A DNA stretch of 64,000 nucleotides, from the NCBI GenBank assembly GCA_027604685.1, contig JADHYX010000035.1:1-64000 (forward strand), written 5' to 3'. The DNA is from Lobulomyces angularis (Eukaryota > Chytridiomycota > Chytridiomycetes > Lobulomycetales > Lobulomycetaceae). The notes under the pieces are model-generated. The model had not been told where the DNA came from. It worked only from the letters and a program-made list of their open reading frames with translations, and did no database searches. Below, piece by piece: positions 41,023-53,796 of the stretch (position 1 is its first letter; every line of letters begins with the position of its first letter). The translations under genes and the position numbers were made by a program.

Positions 41023-44000
41023 TTAAAATTTAAAATTTAAACTATCCAAAAACTCCCTTTTTTCTTTATTACCCAAGAGTTTAATGGCGGATATTACACC
41101 TTCTAAAGCACTAGAAGGATTTTCTAATATCAAACTTTTAACATTCTTTTGTAAGTTTAAGTTCTTTAATTGTGTGATTCTCAAATCAACATTTAGTCGC
41201 ATTTCACTAAGCCACCTAACTACCTCAGTGTCTGATTTTGTGTATTCTTCTAGTGCCCCATCAATTTGTTCTTGAACTGGAGTTGTCATTCCGTTTGTTG
41301 ATAATGGGGAGATTAGTGTTGGTGATGATGGTGATGAAAGGTTTTCATAAACGGAGGATGGAACTCTTTGATGTCTAATATCTTCAAAAAACCAACTGGA
41401 CATCATTAGCTTTTGCTTTTCTCTGTTCAAAGTGGGATCTGCTTTTGTAATTTCCTTGAAGATTTCTTCTTCACTTATCCTTCTGAGTAATCTGGTATAA
41501 AAGAACTTCCTTGATTCACTCCAGTTTACTATTCTGTTTATAGCTCCTTTTGCTACCATTCGTTTTGGTCTTGATGAAACAATAAATTAATATATTTAAT
41601 TAAAAAAAAAAGTGTATATTTACCTATCATGAAGATCAGCGAACTGAATAGCTGCATTGTGATAAACAGGTAGCAGAGTTTTCTCACGTTGCTTTATGGA
41701 ATTTTCCAACTTTAACTTCTCCTCTGGGGTAACATTAGGGTCTCTAAGTTTCACTTTTAAATTTCTGTAGGTCTCATCTAATCTTTCCATGGTAGCAAGC
41801 AATTGTGGTTTTCTAAATTTAATTTCCACCAAGCCTTCTGGTTCCAACACACCCCCTCTGGCATTACTTTCAGCATACATTTCCATCATTTCTGGGTTAA
41901 TTTTAGGATCCAAAACCACCCATGCCCCTCCACGAAGTTCACCGATTATATAAACAAAAACAGGTTGTTTGTAATCTACTAGTGCGTCAACTATTTGGGC
42001 ACCGTATTTTAACACTTCTTTATACATATCGTTCTGTCCACCAGAAAATCCTCTCCAGTTTGCAAATATAATTAATGGAAGTTGCTCCCCTTTATTAAAA
42101 TCATTTATAGCTTGAGCAGTTTTAAAAGCTGAATTTGGATACCAAACTTGTCCTGCTTCTGGATTGACTTGCTCTGTTGATTGTTCGTTAGCTGGATCTG
42201 CCGCTACAATAGTTTCCGTTGTTCTAGTTTCTACAGCAATTACTCCCATGGGGATACCGCCAAGTCTACCACGTCCAACTACTACTCCTTTGGCCCATCC
42301 ACCCAGTGTTTCGGTAAATGAACCTCTATCAAAGAAACCAGGGGTCCACTCATTCGTACTTTCCTCATGATATCCAGCCAAAAGGTTTCTAGGGTTGTAA
42401 GGACCCTCTGGTATCAAAGCATCAACATCTCTCTCAACACTGTCCGATGTGGGTCTGACTGGTAAAGGTGTACCTACATTTTTTGGTACATATGATAACC
42501 AGTTTAAAATTTTTGAAACTCCTTCCATATCATTTTCAGCAACCAAGTGAGATACACCGTTTTTATACATGATCTGTGTTCCTCCCAGTTGCAGATTAGA
42601 AGAATATACTTCTCTACCTAAAACTTTATTTAGCGCGTTGGCACCTGTTAAAATAATTGGGGTATATTCCACTTGAATAGTTCGTTGACCAAGACGGACT
42701 AAATATGCTCCGATACCTAAAAATGAAAAGAATGTTTTTAAAAAAAAAAGTTTTATCTGAATAGATTTTACCAACTGATCTACATGTCACAAGTGTTAAA
42801 GTAAAAATGTCATCGTAGGCTCTACTAGTTTCACCAGCTATCATGCCTGAACCTTGTAAATTTTCGACTCCAATACCATGGACTTTACCAATAATTGCCT
42901 CTATTTTATAAACAATCTCTCCTTCTTTTTCTAAAATAATTTTTTCACAAACGCAACTCTTTTTCAATTCTCCCTCGTCCAAATTTAAACGTTTATAATC
43001 CTCTTGACTTATATATAAAAAGTCAACCCCTTTTTCAGGATGGTCGTTATCCAAAAATTTGATTTTAAACTTGTTTTTAACTTCCTCAGCTAGACCAATT
43101 CTAGCACCTGAATTAGCTGATATGTATATTCTTGGGATTCCTTTTTTTCTTGCATACTCGGATGCCTTGTTAAATACCAGATCTTCGTCGGTACCAAACG
43201 AGCCAATATTGAATGTAACATCGTTGGCAATCACCATTATTTCTCTACCTTCCGGAAATGACGGTGTAAACATTTTTAGAATCCAGCAAACCATTCCTAA
43301 AAAATAATAATATAGAATAAAAAATTAAAAAATTTATTTTATTGTTTATACCACAATTGTTTAACCCAGGTTCTCTAAAGATAGGTGTAAGTTCACCATC
43401 TTTATTTAAACTTAATTCAGTTTTTTCTAAAATTATGTTTGGCGGTCTCATCATCGTTTCTTCTTCATAGAGTACCCTTTCCATAAAAAAAAAAGCGGCC
43501 CACGTTAAAAATAAAGTTAAAAAAAAACATTTAACTACCATTTTTTCTCTAAATTTCTTCTAAACAATTCTGGAAAGTCATAAACATAAGTAGTTCCCAT
43601 CAAGTGGGCTTTGTAGCGTTTAGGTTGAATACTTTCCTTTGTTAAGTACTTTATGTTAACGGGCTGTTTATGAAGTTGGCCAGGTGGTGATGAGATGGAT
43701 ACCAACTTGTTTACACCAAAGCTATCTCGAACTTCTTGATAAATTTCAACCCTAGTGACGTATCCAGTTGAACTTGAGATCATAAATCTAATAGGTTTTG
43801 CACTTTGGGAACCTGAATGTCTCATAATAAATCTAACTTCTGCATTAGTTATTCTAAGTTTCCACAACCTTTTTCCATGTTTGTCAACCATTTCCTTTAA
43901 ACAGTTTTCGATTGCCTTCAAGTCTAACTCAAAAGTAGGAATGAAGTTAATAAAAAGATGGTTGCAATCAGTGTTTGGATATTCGGACCAAACAACTTCC

Positions 44001-47000
44001 AGGTTATCCAAAACGTCACTTAATATCCTATTACCTTCTGACACCAAAAATTCACTTGGTTTCAAAACTTGTGACACTACTTGACCTAAGAAAAAAAAAA
44101 TATTAATTATTCAATTTTTATTTTTTTACCAGGATATACGAGAGCTCTTATAAAAAATCTAACGTCAGAAGGATTTTTTTTGCCAACAGAGTGATACATA
44201 TGAATTCTACGGTTGTCAACGAAAATTGGCTTAATTTCAAAATCTTGTAAACGTTGCAATTCTAATTGGTAGGCCATCAAAGGTTCAATATGTCTAATGA
44301 CTTGATCTTCGTTGTAATCAACTTGTTCTTGAAATGTAAAGTATCTTGGAAATTGGTTTTCTCGAACAAGCATGAAGGTTACCCTTTTGTACTTGTACAG
44401 TCTTAGCTGTAAACTAGATTTTTGTATCAATTTGTAAAAAAAGTTTTGGGCACGAGTATCGTCAGAAAGCCAGTCTTTGCTGTCCATCTTAACGGCGACG
44501 CTAAGTATGTTGACAAGAGGACTTAGAGCATCTTGTTGGCCAACAACTTGAAAAACGTCATTGAACCTATCCTTTAATTCATCCAAAGATTCAAAGGCAC
44601 ACATCAGTCCTTTTCTTTGTGATTCATTATATTTTAAAGAAGAAAGGTCAGTAAAGGAGCTAAATCCGGATTTTTTTTTTAACACTCCGCCACTTTCGTT
44701 GTAATTTGTTCCCGAAACTGAAGTATTTTGAAATATCGGTCTTAAAACAAATTCCCACTCAAAAATTACCGGTTTAAAAGTAAATAAATGTTTAATTCGA
44801 TTGATTGAGTAAGCCTGTGAGGTATGTAAAACATATGTGTACAACGCAATTGCTCTAATCCCTACATTTTCATGGTAAAAAAAAGCAGGTAACACATCTA
44901 AAATGGCGTAATTGGCCGTAATTAATCTAATCACATTGTCATAGTCAAAAACAGGACTTTCTTCATTGGCAGAATCGTTTGGTCTTCGAACTGCACTATT
45001 TAAAACTCTAAAAGTTTCTTCGTATCTTTCTTGATAATTTGGCATTTGAAAAAATAGTAAAAATTCTCTGGCTTTTAGTGAAACTTTTGCTGAATTTGAG
45101 TTGTTTAAAGTAGCCAACTTTTCTACTACTGAAAGGTAAGGCGAAGAATCTTCGTCAGCACCTGAAACTGAACTTGATCTAACTTGATCCAATATACTTA
45201 GAACTAACTCAGCTCTAATTTCGGAATTGACGTACGCCCTAGCAATAGATATCACTTCTTTTAAGTTCATTTCGCTTTTTAGACTATCTCTTAACTCTAA
45301 GATTACATCTTCGTATCGTCTTTGGTTAAACAATATTTGAACAGCGTGATACCTTTCCAAGACGTTTACTAATATTTTAGTTTCAAAATTTTTTATTCCA
45401 AAAGCAAATTCTTCTATCAAGTGTTCTACTGGTGCTAAAGTTGCTACCAGATTTGATTGTTCTTCAAAGTTTAAGTTTTCTAATATTTTGTTGATTGCTT
45501 CTTGCAGTTCCTTGGAAGGAAATGCTTCACCATTTTTTTCATTTAAAATTTTTAATAGTTCCTGTTCAAGTTTAGCTGGAATACGACCTGCCAAGGAAGA
45601 AAGACATTGGGATACTTCCAAGAATGGGAGTTCCGGTTTCTTTAATATATCAATTAACGAACGAACTAGTAGTGACGCATGCCCATGGTAGTCAAAACCT
45701 TCTAAAATTGAATCAACTTGAATTTTAAGATGCTTATATTTTTGATGTAACTTTTCTCCTATTAAGACTGCTGGACCTAGGTCCGGGAAGGTGTCGGCAA
45801 ATTGAGTTGCCATTTTTACTTTTTGTGGGTCATCAAGTACTAAACTTCCTATGATATCTCCAGTTTGCAAAACTGACCCTGCTGGCTTGGCTAACATAAT
45901 AATCCCACTTTCAGTAGCTAAAAGAGGCATATACATTTTCATTACCTTAAAAATGTTTAAGGAATTAATGAATTATTTTTCTTATTAAAAAAAATATACC
46001 TCAATTTCTGCAAAAGCTTCACCACTATTAACATGTGATTTATCTTCAACTAAATATCTTACTAACTTTCCAGGAGAAGGACTTCTTAATTTAGTTGGAT
46101 CATTATCTTTTTCAAATATGCAAGTTTTTCCGTCAACACTGAGAATATGGACATGACTTTCTTCCAAACTATAAACTGAGTGAGTTTTTCCTCCTACCAA
46201 GACCAAAAGTCCACCATCTGACATTTTCTTCAAGTTTACCAAGTTTTGTTTTCCATTGAGGTTAAAGATTAAACTTTCAAAACTTGTGAAACTAATTTTA
46301 ATCTTATATTGAAAATTGTCATAAATAAATTCAATAGTTTTGTTTGGTATGAGCAGTTGTTTTTGAGGAGTTTGACCCTTTTCCAATTGATGCAAACATT
46401 CTGCGTTGTTTTGTTCAAACCAACTAAAGGCTTTATATACAGCACCAGATATTACAGCTAACATGGAATCTGGTTTTGTTGATTCCAATTTGATTGTGAT
46501 TAATTTGTCTAACCAGGCAGTTGTAACAGCGTTTTTTATGAAAGTTTGATGTTCCAAAAGTTTTATTAGATATTCTATTGTTGTTCTAAAATCTCCTCTT
46601 ATAGAAAGTTCTTTTAATGCAACAACTAAATTTTTTCTGGCAGCATCCCTTGTTTCACCATAAGAAAAAATGTGCCCAAATTGGGAATCTGCATATTCAT
46701 GTACACCCCCAGAAGCGTCAACCGAAAAGTATCCCCAAACGTTAGAGGAACTTCTAAAGTTTAATTCTTGTACCATACCGGAATTTGGCTTAAAGCCAGC
46801 ATCGGGATTTTCAGCAGTGATTCTGGTTGCAATAACGTGACCTCTTGGTCTAGGTTTCCGTTGAATTAACAGGGATTCTTTGTTCTGAAAGTCAAAATCT
46901 ATATCCGTAGTTCTGTTTGGTTGTAGTCCATATAGTTGCCTAATGTCATTTATACAATTGAGAGGAATGCCCATAGCAATTTGTAACTGTGCCGCAGGAA

Positions 47001-48462
47001 TATCTACACCTGACACCATCTCAGTTGTTGGATGTTCTACCTGGAGTCTTGGATTTAATTCCAAAAAAAAATATTCTTTTGTTTCTGGAGAATATAAGTA
47101 CTCGACAGTACCTGAAAATTTTTAAATGGAAGTAGTTAAAAGATAAAAAGAAATATAAGCTTTTTAGAACCTGCACTGACGTAACCCACAAGTTTTGCTA
47201 ATCTTACAGCAGCAGCTTCCATTTCGTGTATAATTTCTTCACTAGCTACAGTGACAGGAGCCTGATAAAATTTTATTGTATTAAATTAAAACTGTTTTAA
47301 AAAAAAACAAACCTCTTCAATAATTTTTTGATGACGTCTTTGTACAGAACAGTCCCTACCAAAAAGAGCAATAGCATTTCCATAAAAATCAGCTAAAAGT
47401 TGAACTTCTAAATGCCTAGAATTTTTGGCAACTTTCATAATAAAAATTGGAGAACCAGGGATTTCTCTTTGAACTTGTTCAAAACTTTGGCGAAAACTTA
47501 ATTTGTCATTAACCAATCGAATGCCTTTTCCTCCACCACCTTCAGAAGCTTTTATCATAACAGGGTATCCAATTCTTTCAGCATGTGCGATGCCTGTATA
47601 TACACATATATATTGTTTTTTTTAATGAATAAAAAAGTTTATTTTTTAAAAACTACCTTCTTCAACATCAACAGTTGTAGCTTTTCTAAATAGTTCTTCA
47701 GGAACAAATACGTGACCGAATTCATCCCTGTTTTCACAAGTTAATCCGTCACCAGACCAGGATATACATGGAACGTTGGCAGATTGAGCAACGATCGTTG
47801 AGGCAATTTTGTCACCAAGACTTCTCATTGCATTCGGTGGGGGACCGATGAAAACAGGTTTTGTTGGTAAAGCTGGAAGATACAAAAAAAAAAAAAAAAG
47901 TTAATTTAAACTTTACAAAAATTATATACCTTGTAATTTTTCAGCTAATACAGGATTTTCAGAAGCAAATCCCCAACCAACATAAACAGCCTAATTTCCA
48001 AAAATTTTAACTTTTAAATTTCTTATTTTTTAAATGTATATTACATGGACACCCATTCTTTCGGCAATATCTACAATTAAATCAACATTCGAGTAGTTGT
48101 TATTACTTGTTCCACCTATAATTAGTTTAAATCAAAAAAAAAAATCAAAAATTAAATTTACCTGGAACTTCAACATATTGATCAGCCATTCTAATATATT
48201 CGGCATTTACTTTAATATCCTCAGGAGTAGCCATTGCAGTGAATTGTATTTCTCTTTCATTTCCAAGCGCTTCGTATGCCTAAAACAAAAAAAAAAAAAA
48301 AAGTTAAAATCGAAAATTTAAAATAGTAGAAATGTTTACCCATCGTCTAATGGATCTAATGCATTTGACAGCAGCCATACCGTTGTTTGCGACAAGTACC
48401 TTTCTTATTAATGTTGTACCATTGTGAGAGGAAATGAAGTTTTGCAACAGGTTTTCAACCAT
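41023..48462 (-). CDS. ACC1: Acetyl-CoA carboxylase, fungal/animal multidomain type
   Basis: Catalyses ATP- and biotin-dependent carboxylation of acetyl-CoA to malonyl-CoA, the committed step of fatty-acid synthesis, usually in the cytosol. ATG at 48462 gives MVENLLQNF, then [20 protein letters not shown]. Biotin carboxylase: [58 protein letters not shown]. The biotin carrier site is VMKMYMP (biotinyl-Lys codon at 45937-45939), assembled across an intron. The central domain follows, then carboxyltransferase: [62 protein letters not shown]. The coding part is about 2,200 residues, the family's usual length. There are about ten introns, dense at the 5' end and few across 44107-47064. ORF shadows on the plus strand are ignored. 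Confidence 0.97.
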
Positions 48463-50049
48463 AATTTTATTTTGTGAATTTTTCAGAAAAAAGATTCAAG
48501 TCATTTTTTTTTTTTTTAAATCCAGATTTTTATTAGAGATAAAAGTCAAGGTTTTGGGGTTGGAAAACGGGGCTTTGGAGAGCAAAATTGTAGTGTAATT
48601 GGTCAAAAACATCGATGGTGGGGAGATTAATTTTTTTTATTTATAAATTGAGAACAAAGAAGCACAGCGCAGTGAATCAGTGATGATTTTTTCAACGATA
48701 ATCCTTCTTTAATGCAGATGGCTCTTTTACAGATCGATAAGTTTCTTAAAAGATGATTTCCTGTTTCTTGATTAATATCTTCTTGAGTAAACTTTTTTGA
48801 AATAGTATCCTCTTGATTTGATATTTATTTAATAATTAATGTTATTATCAATTCTTTCTAATTAATTAATATTATTGTTAATTCTTCTTAATAACTATTT
48901 TCTTGTTAGATGCTAACATTTTATTGTTCCGACTGACCATCAATATTCAATGATTACTGCACCAAAAACTCTTAAGATATAAGTTACGAGAATAGTGCAG
49001 AGAAGATATAAGTGACGTGAATATTGCATGAGAAGTTTTAGATTTAAGTGATGACAAGTGTTCTGTGAATTGCGACATATTACTGTATCTATATGCAAGT
49101 TGTCACCATTCCATAAACAACAACTGATAAGTATATGTCCTAATGACAAGAACTCATTGATGAGGTGCCTGATAATAGCCCAACTTTCAATAACGTATCT
49201 AGTTAATATGCACTATTGCCTAACATCTACTTATTTCGTAAAATAGCATGATATAGTAGTGATTCCATACAATTGCGCTTCTTTAGTGCATTTTAATAAG
49301 ATTCTTAGATAATTCCAATCAGTCATATCATTTCACCATTACTTTAATTTTCAATCAGTGATAACAATCACATTTTGTTTATATCTCCAATCACTCCAAT
49401 CAAACAAAAAATCATTAAATTTCAAATTCTTCAAAGGGGTTTTGGAAAAATCAATGACCGAATTGGCTTTCTCAAAAATGGTCAAAATGGTATTTGTAGA
49501 ATGTGTTATATTTAAAAATTTAATTTTTTGAGTACCAATTCTACTGTAATTCTAATGCACTGTTCAATGAACTGATTATGATTATGAAATCTCTATAAAA
49601 TGTCTAATTTACAATTATTCAATATAATATTATTTAAATGTTAATTGATAATTTGCAAACTTTCCGATGAGATGTTACTTTTCAAAATCTTTTCTTTTCC
49701 AAGAAAACTCTGGATTTTAGGTATTATCAGTAAAATTATCATTTTCTTTATGCAGAAAAGAAAAATCAAAGATGTCTTCTAATGCTTCGCTCAACATAAT
49801 TGTTCTTAAATCCTCTATTTCAACGGTTTTCTCGTCTTCCATACTAATTTTCTAACCCATTTTCAAATTCTTTAAGAGTAAAATAATAAATAAAAGTAAA
49901 TTGCTTTAATTCTTACATTATGGTGTGTTACCTCGTCTGCAACCAAAACAATATCAAAAGTGCGCTCACTTAAATTCTAAATTATTTCCAAATAAGAACT
50001 TTGAGTTTTCTCACACTTCTTTGAAAATGAAAGTTTATTATTGTCCTTT

Positions 50050-50712
50050 TCTAATAAAAAAAATTTCGTTTGGGCAAGCAATTCCTGTGTATTGAAACTC
50101 AACCTATTTTTTTTTTGCCTTTAAAGTGGCCCATTATAGAAAATAAACTTTCTACTACTAAATCAAAAATAATTTTTGAAAATTTTTTTAATGTTAACAT
50201 TTAAAATACCTATAAAATTATTAAATAGAAAACGCATTCAGTTTTACCAATAATCTCTTCTAATCAATATCCTGCTCTTTTAATTTTTTTTTCAAGTGCA
50301 CTGAATGTGTTTTCTGCAGTATGACGTTTTACATTTAAATTTAAATTCTCTACATAAAGCTTAAATTTTTTTTTTCGTTTTTAATGTATTTAACTTGTTT
50401 CCCTTTATGACAATTAGTTGAGTATATCAATAATGACAATTGTAAACACCATTGGCACTAGCATCTTTCCATCTATTTAAAGATATTGTAAAAGTTCGCT
50501 CAAAAAAATGCAATCTTTAGAAAGGATCGTTGAAGCAATTGCAGAATCCACCTTCCTTGAGTCAATGAAAGGATACTCAAAACTAAAATGGATATCTTTT
50601 TATTGCCTGTTTCGTTTTTCGCAAATTTGAACATGTCTAGGCATTAGTGAATGGCTATCGAAAGTTGAGTTGCAAAAAGAACACTTTGTTGCATATCTCC
50701 TTGTAGAAGGAT
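50050..50712 (-). mobile_element. Decayed hAT-type transposase relic
   Basis: On the minus strand two separate transposase-like pieces survive in the order expected of hAT. At about 50605-50712 the frame reads KCSFCNSTFDSHSLMPRHVQ followed by IC, a BED-type zinc finger. At about 50050-50165 it reads VVESLFSIMGHFKG and then NRLSFNTQELLAQTKF, like the C-terminal hAT dimerisation region (V-E-x-x-F-S ... NRLS). Between them the frame is broken by stops, and the spacing is far too short for a full transposase, so this is a deleted and mutated copy. No terminal inverted repeat or 8-base target duplication was found by eye. hAT assignment is moderate to low. Confidence 0.4.
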
Positions 50713-51160
50713 TATTGACTTACAATGGAAAAAAATAAAGCATTCTGTATTACATATTTTATTGAAATTGGTAATCCGAATAAGTTCGATTGAATTATCT
50801 ACTTGATCTACTTGTTTGCAAATATTGTTGCAATTTTATTGTTGAGGGTTGATGTTATTAGTTGAAAAAATTTTTTTTAACAAGGCGACTAGTTGATAAA
50901 ATTATTTAAAAACTAAATTTTTATTCTACAAATTGAATGATTGCACTTTTTTTGTCCTAATTTTTTGATTTTCTTAAATTTTTCCATACATAAAACCCTA
51001 ACAGCAGATTTTGTCAACAAGCAAGTGTCATTAAGAATGGTTGTGAAGTTGGGATGATGGTGCTAACTTGAACCATAAGCCCATAGTTGAGTCAATGTTC
51101 GCTGGTGAAGGTGGTCGTGTCCGATTAAAAAGAACTGTTTTTCTTGGCTAAGGTTTTCGA

Positions 51161-51190
51161 GTTTTCTCAAGTTTTCTCAAGTTTTCTCAA
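51161..51190. repeat. 10-base tandem repeat, three copies
   Basis: Three perfect head-to-tail copies of GTTTTCTCAA, with degenerate partial copies on each side (GGTTTTCGA before, GTTTCTGGAA after). It is short and in the gene-poor region, so replication slippage explains it. Confidence 0.8.
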
Positions 51191-51699
51191 GTTTCTGGAA
51201 TGGCATTATATTGTACTAAACAAAACAGTTCCAAGCTCCTAACTAATACTGAGACTTTAGTCATTTCCATTGTAAAGTGATTTTAGGATTTTGTAAAAAG
51301 ATTATATTTATTTCCAATTTTAATTTCTTAATGTTCATATCATGTAAATTCTGCAGTAGCGCGGTTATCATTTCTTCAATCAAAATTGTTAATAGATACT
51401 TCTCAGCTTCATATTTTTTTAAATTTTTTTGGACTGGGCTAATTCCTATTGTCCGATTGTCCGAATGTTATTACCGCAATTTTATATCCGAAACCTCTTT
51501 AATTCTTTTTATTCTTAAAAATATTTTTAAAATTTAATCGTTAATGAAACATCTAATTTTTCTCTAAAATGTCCGCACTGCAAATACATCAGATTTTTCT
51601 ATCCTTGTTCAATATCTATCTTATTTATATGAAAAATTTACATCTTTTAAATAAATTTCTTTAAACCCTTCCTTGTTCAAAAAAATTATTAAAAAAAAA

Positions 51700-53417
51700 A
51701 TGAAGTATTTCTCCCATTTAATTAAAAACTTATTTACTAGTCACCTAAAATCTAATTTTCCAAACTCTAATTTTAAAAAACAAAATATCAACTCCGTTAA
51801 GTTTATTTGTAAATGTTTCTTCTCAACAACGGTGCCGGCCTTCCAAAATAAAAAAGTATAACTTTTTCATTTTTATTTTTTTTTTTTATAAAAAGAAAAA
51901 AAATTGAAGGATGGCACTTATTATAAAGAAATTAATATTGGATTTGAGACGAATATTAGATCCAAATTTTTGGAAGTAAGTGTTAATAAAAGTTAAATTC
52001 AAATTTCGAAAATTACAAAACAATCTAGGCTCCGAAAGCAAAATTTCTAGGAACACTTGAAGAGAGACGAAATGAATTAGAAGAATGCAAAAAATTTTAC
52101 AAGCGTAATTTACACTTGTTTGATGGAAATGAAAGAGTTAAAATAACTCAAAATTTTCATTTTCTTCAAAAATATGCTGTTGAACATAATTATTCAATAG
52201 AAAAATCAAGCGTAAAATCTTTCTGGCTGGATGCATTGTTAGTAAATCATAAAGCCAACAAATTGTTGTTTAAAAAATTTTATTTGGACACTGAAGAGCA
52301 GTGGGAAGAAGAGGAAGAAATAGATGTTGTAAAGGTAGGCCTACCTTTAGTATTTATAACTTATATGTTTAGCCTCCAAATTGTAAATTCAATGGAACTA
52401 AAGAAGTTGTTGAATCTGAATTAGAAATTTGTAAAAATTTTTTAAAAAAGTACCCGACTTTTTTTGAAAATAAAGATATAAATAGGATTTTGCATAATTT
52501 TTACATCATACAACGGTTTATTTTACAAGAAGATTACAAGATCGAAAACAGTTCAAAAAAATCAGTTTTTACCCATTGCTTATCACCAAACGCAGACGTT
52601 GCTGTAAAAAAGTTAGTATTCAAAGATAGCTTTGATGAGAAAAAAGATGTGCTTCATCGCAGAAAAATGAGGGTGCATTAATTTCTTTTTTTAACAAAAC
52701 GAAAAACTAACAAAAATATTATTTAGTTTGAAAATATTGATGAAGATTCCAAAAAAACCTTAATTGCATTAGAAAAAGAAAAAAATGCTTTAAAGAAAAA
52801 TGGAAATTTTAATAAAATAGAACAGGAGATTTATTTTGAGAAAATAAAGTCTTTACTGGTAAAAAAATAAAATGGAAATATTTAGTCTCAATTAGCACTA
52901 AATAGGACCCTGCTTCAGATTTGACCAGGCAAAAAAAGCTGAGGGCGTACATTAGAAGCGTTTCTCACCGCTCGGTATTAGACAAACTGTGGACAAAGAA
53001 ACCACCTCCCAATGTTAGTGTTGGTTTTTTCTTAAGGCTAGCTGTTGACGGTGTAGTTTATGGAAAAGACGCCAGAAAATCTTTATCGATAGGAGAAATA
53101 GAAAAGTTATTTCAAATACTTGAATCAAAAGAAGAAACTCTTGACGGATTTTTCTCAAAAAAAAATTTAAACTTTTCTAAGGAAATAAATGACAATCAAT
53201 TTTTTGCCTTAAGAAAATTTTCTAACGAATGCTTTGATGTTGAAACGCAGATAACTGTTAGGGAATGTTTAGCAAAGGTATTTTGTTTAAATATTTTATT
53301 AATTTTTTTTATGTTGACAATTATTTTTTATTTAATGTATTAATCAACTTTTTTATTTTCTTGATCAACTATTTTATTTTATTAATCAACTTTTTTTAGG
53401 CAGTGGAAACTAGATAA
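51700..53417 (+). CDS. Probable mitochondrial protein with internal duplication, unknown
   Basis: Seven exons, 51700-51855, 51910-51975, 52029-52334, 52373-52672, 52727-52858, 52906-53277 and 53400-53417; 449 residues, and every intron is phase 0. The N-terminus (MKYFSHLIKNLFTSHLKSNF, later CKCFFSTTVP) is basic, hydroxylated and free of acid, like a mitochondrial presequence. Two ~80-residue units are alike: ELEECKKFYKR..HNYSIEKSSVKS..LLFKKF and ELEICKNFLKK..EDYKIENSSKKS..KLVFKDS. The C-terminal 150 residues differ (LRAYIRSVSHRSVLDKLW, PPPNVSVGFFLRLAVDGVVY) and may be a separate domain. No family recognised. The first ATG and exon 1 are supported by frame and by the presequence, not by homology. 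Confidence 0.65.
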
Positions 53418-53796
53418 ATTATTATTGAAAAATTTCTTTTTGTCATTTTAGTTTTAAGTTTTTCGTAAATAAATAACCTTATTTAATTAAAAAATTTTAA
53501 AACTGCCTCTTTTAAATTGATCACCTCCAAATATGTCTACCATAAAATTAAATAGAAATTTATTAAAAATGAGTAGCTGAAAATTTAATTTTTTTTTTTT
53601 TTAAATCGAGACCATTTCATAAAATTTAAGTCCTTATAATTTTTTTTTTTTTTTATCATAAATTCTAAAAATTAGTAAAATAAATATGCAAATTCTTATA
53701 AAATAAATAAAAAACGATTTAGAAGAAAATATAAAAAAATGGAAGAAAAAACATTTTAAGAAAATAAAAAAAAAAATAGTTGTAATCAATTTTTTT
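53418..53796. other. Convergent intergenic region
   Basis: AT-rich spacer between the 3' ends of the duplicated-domain gene and the Iml2 gene. It has a short CTTTTTTATTTT-type repeat near 53345-53400. Confidence 0.5.

Larger units (their letters stand above)
48463..51699. other. Long gene-poor region
   Basis: 3.2 kb without an intact gene, the longest such stretch here. It holds the ACC1 promoter at its left, a decayed hAT-like element around 50050-50712, a short tandem repeat at 51161-51190, and otherwise AT-rich DNA with small random frames. No tRNA is seen. Confidence 0.6.

Noticed and set aside
43755..44084. 109-codon plus-strand frame inside ACC1
   Set aside because: Antisense shadow of the carboxylase central domain.
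51911..51975. ATG at 51911 as start of the duplicated-domain gene
   Set aside because: That frame hits a stop just after the next splice junction; the other frame joins cleanly to exon 1 at 51700.
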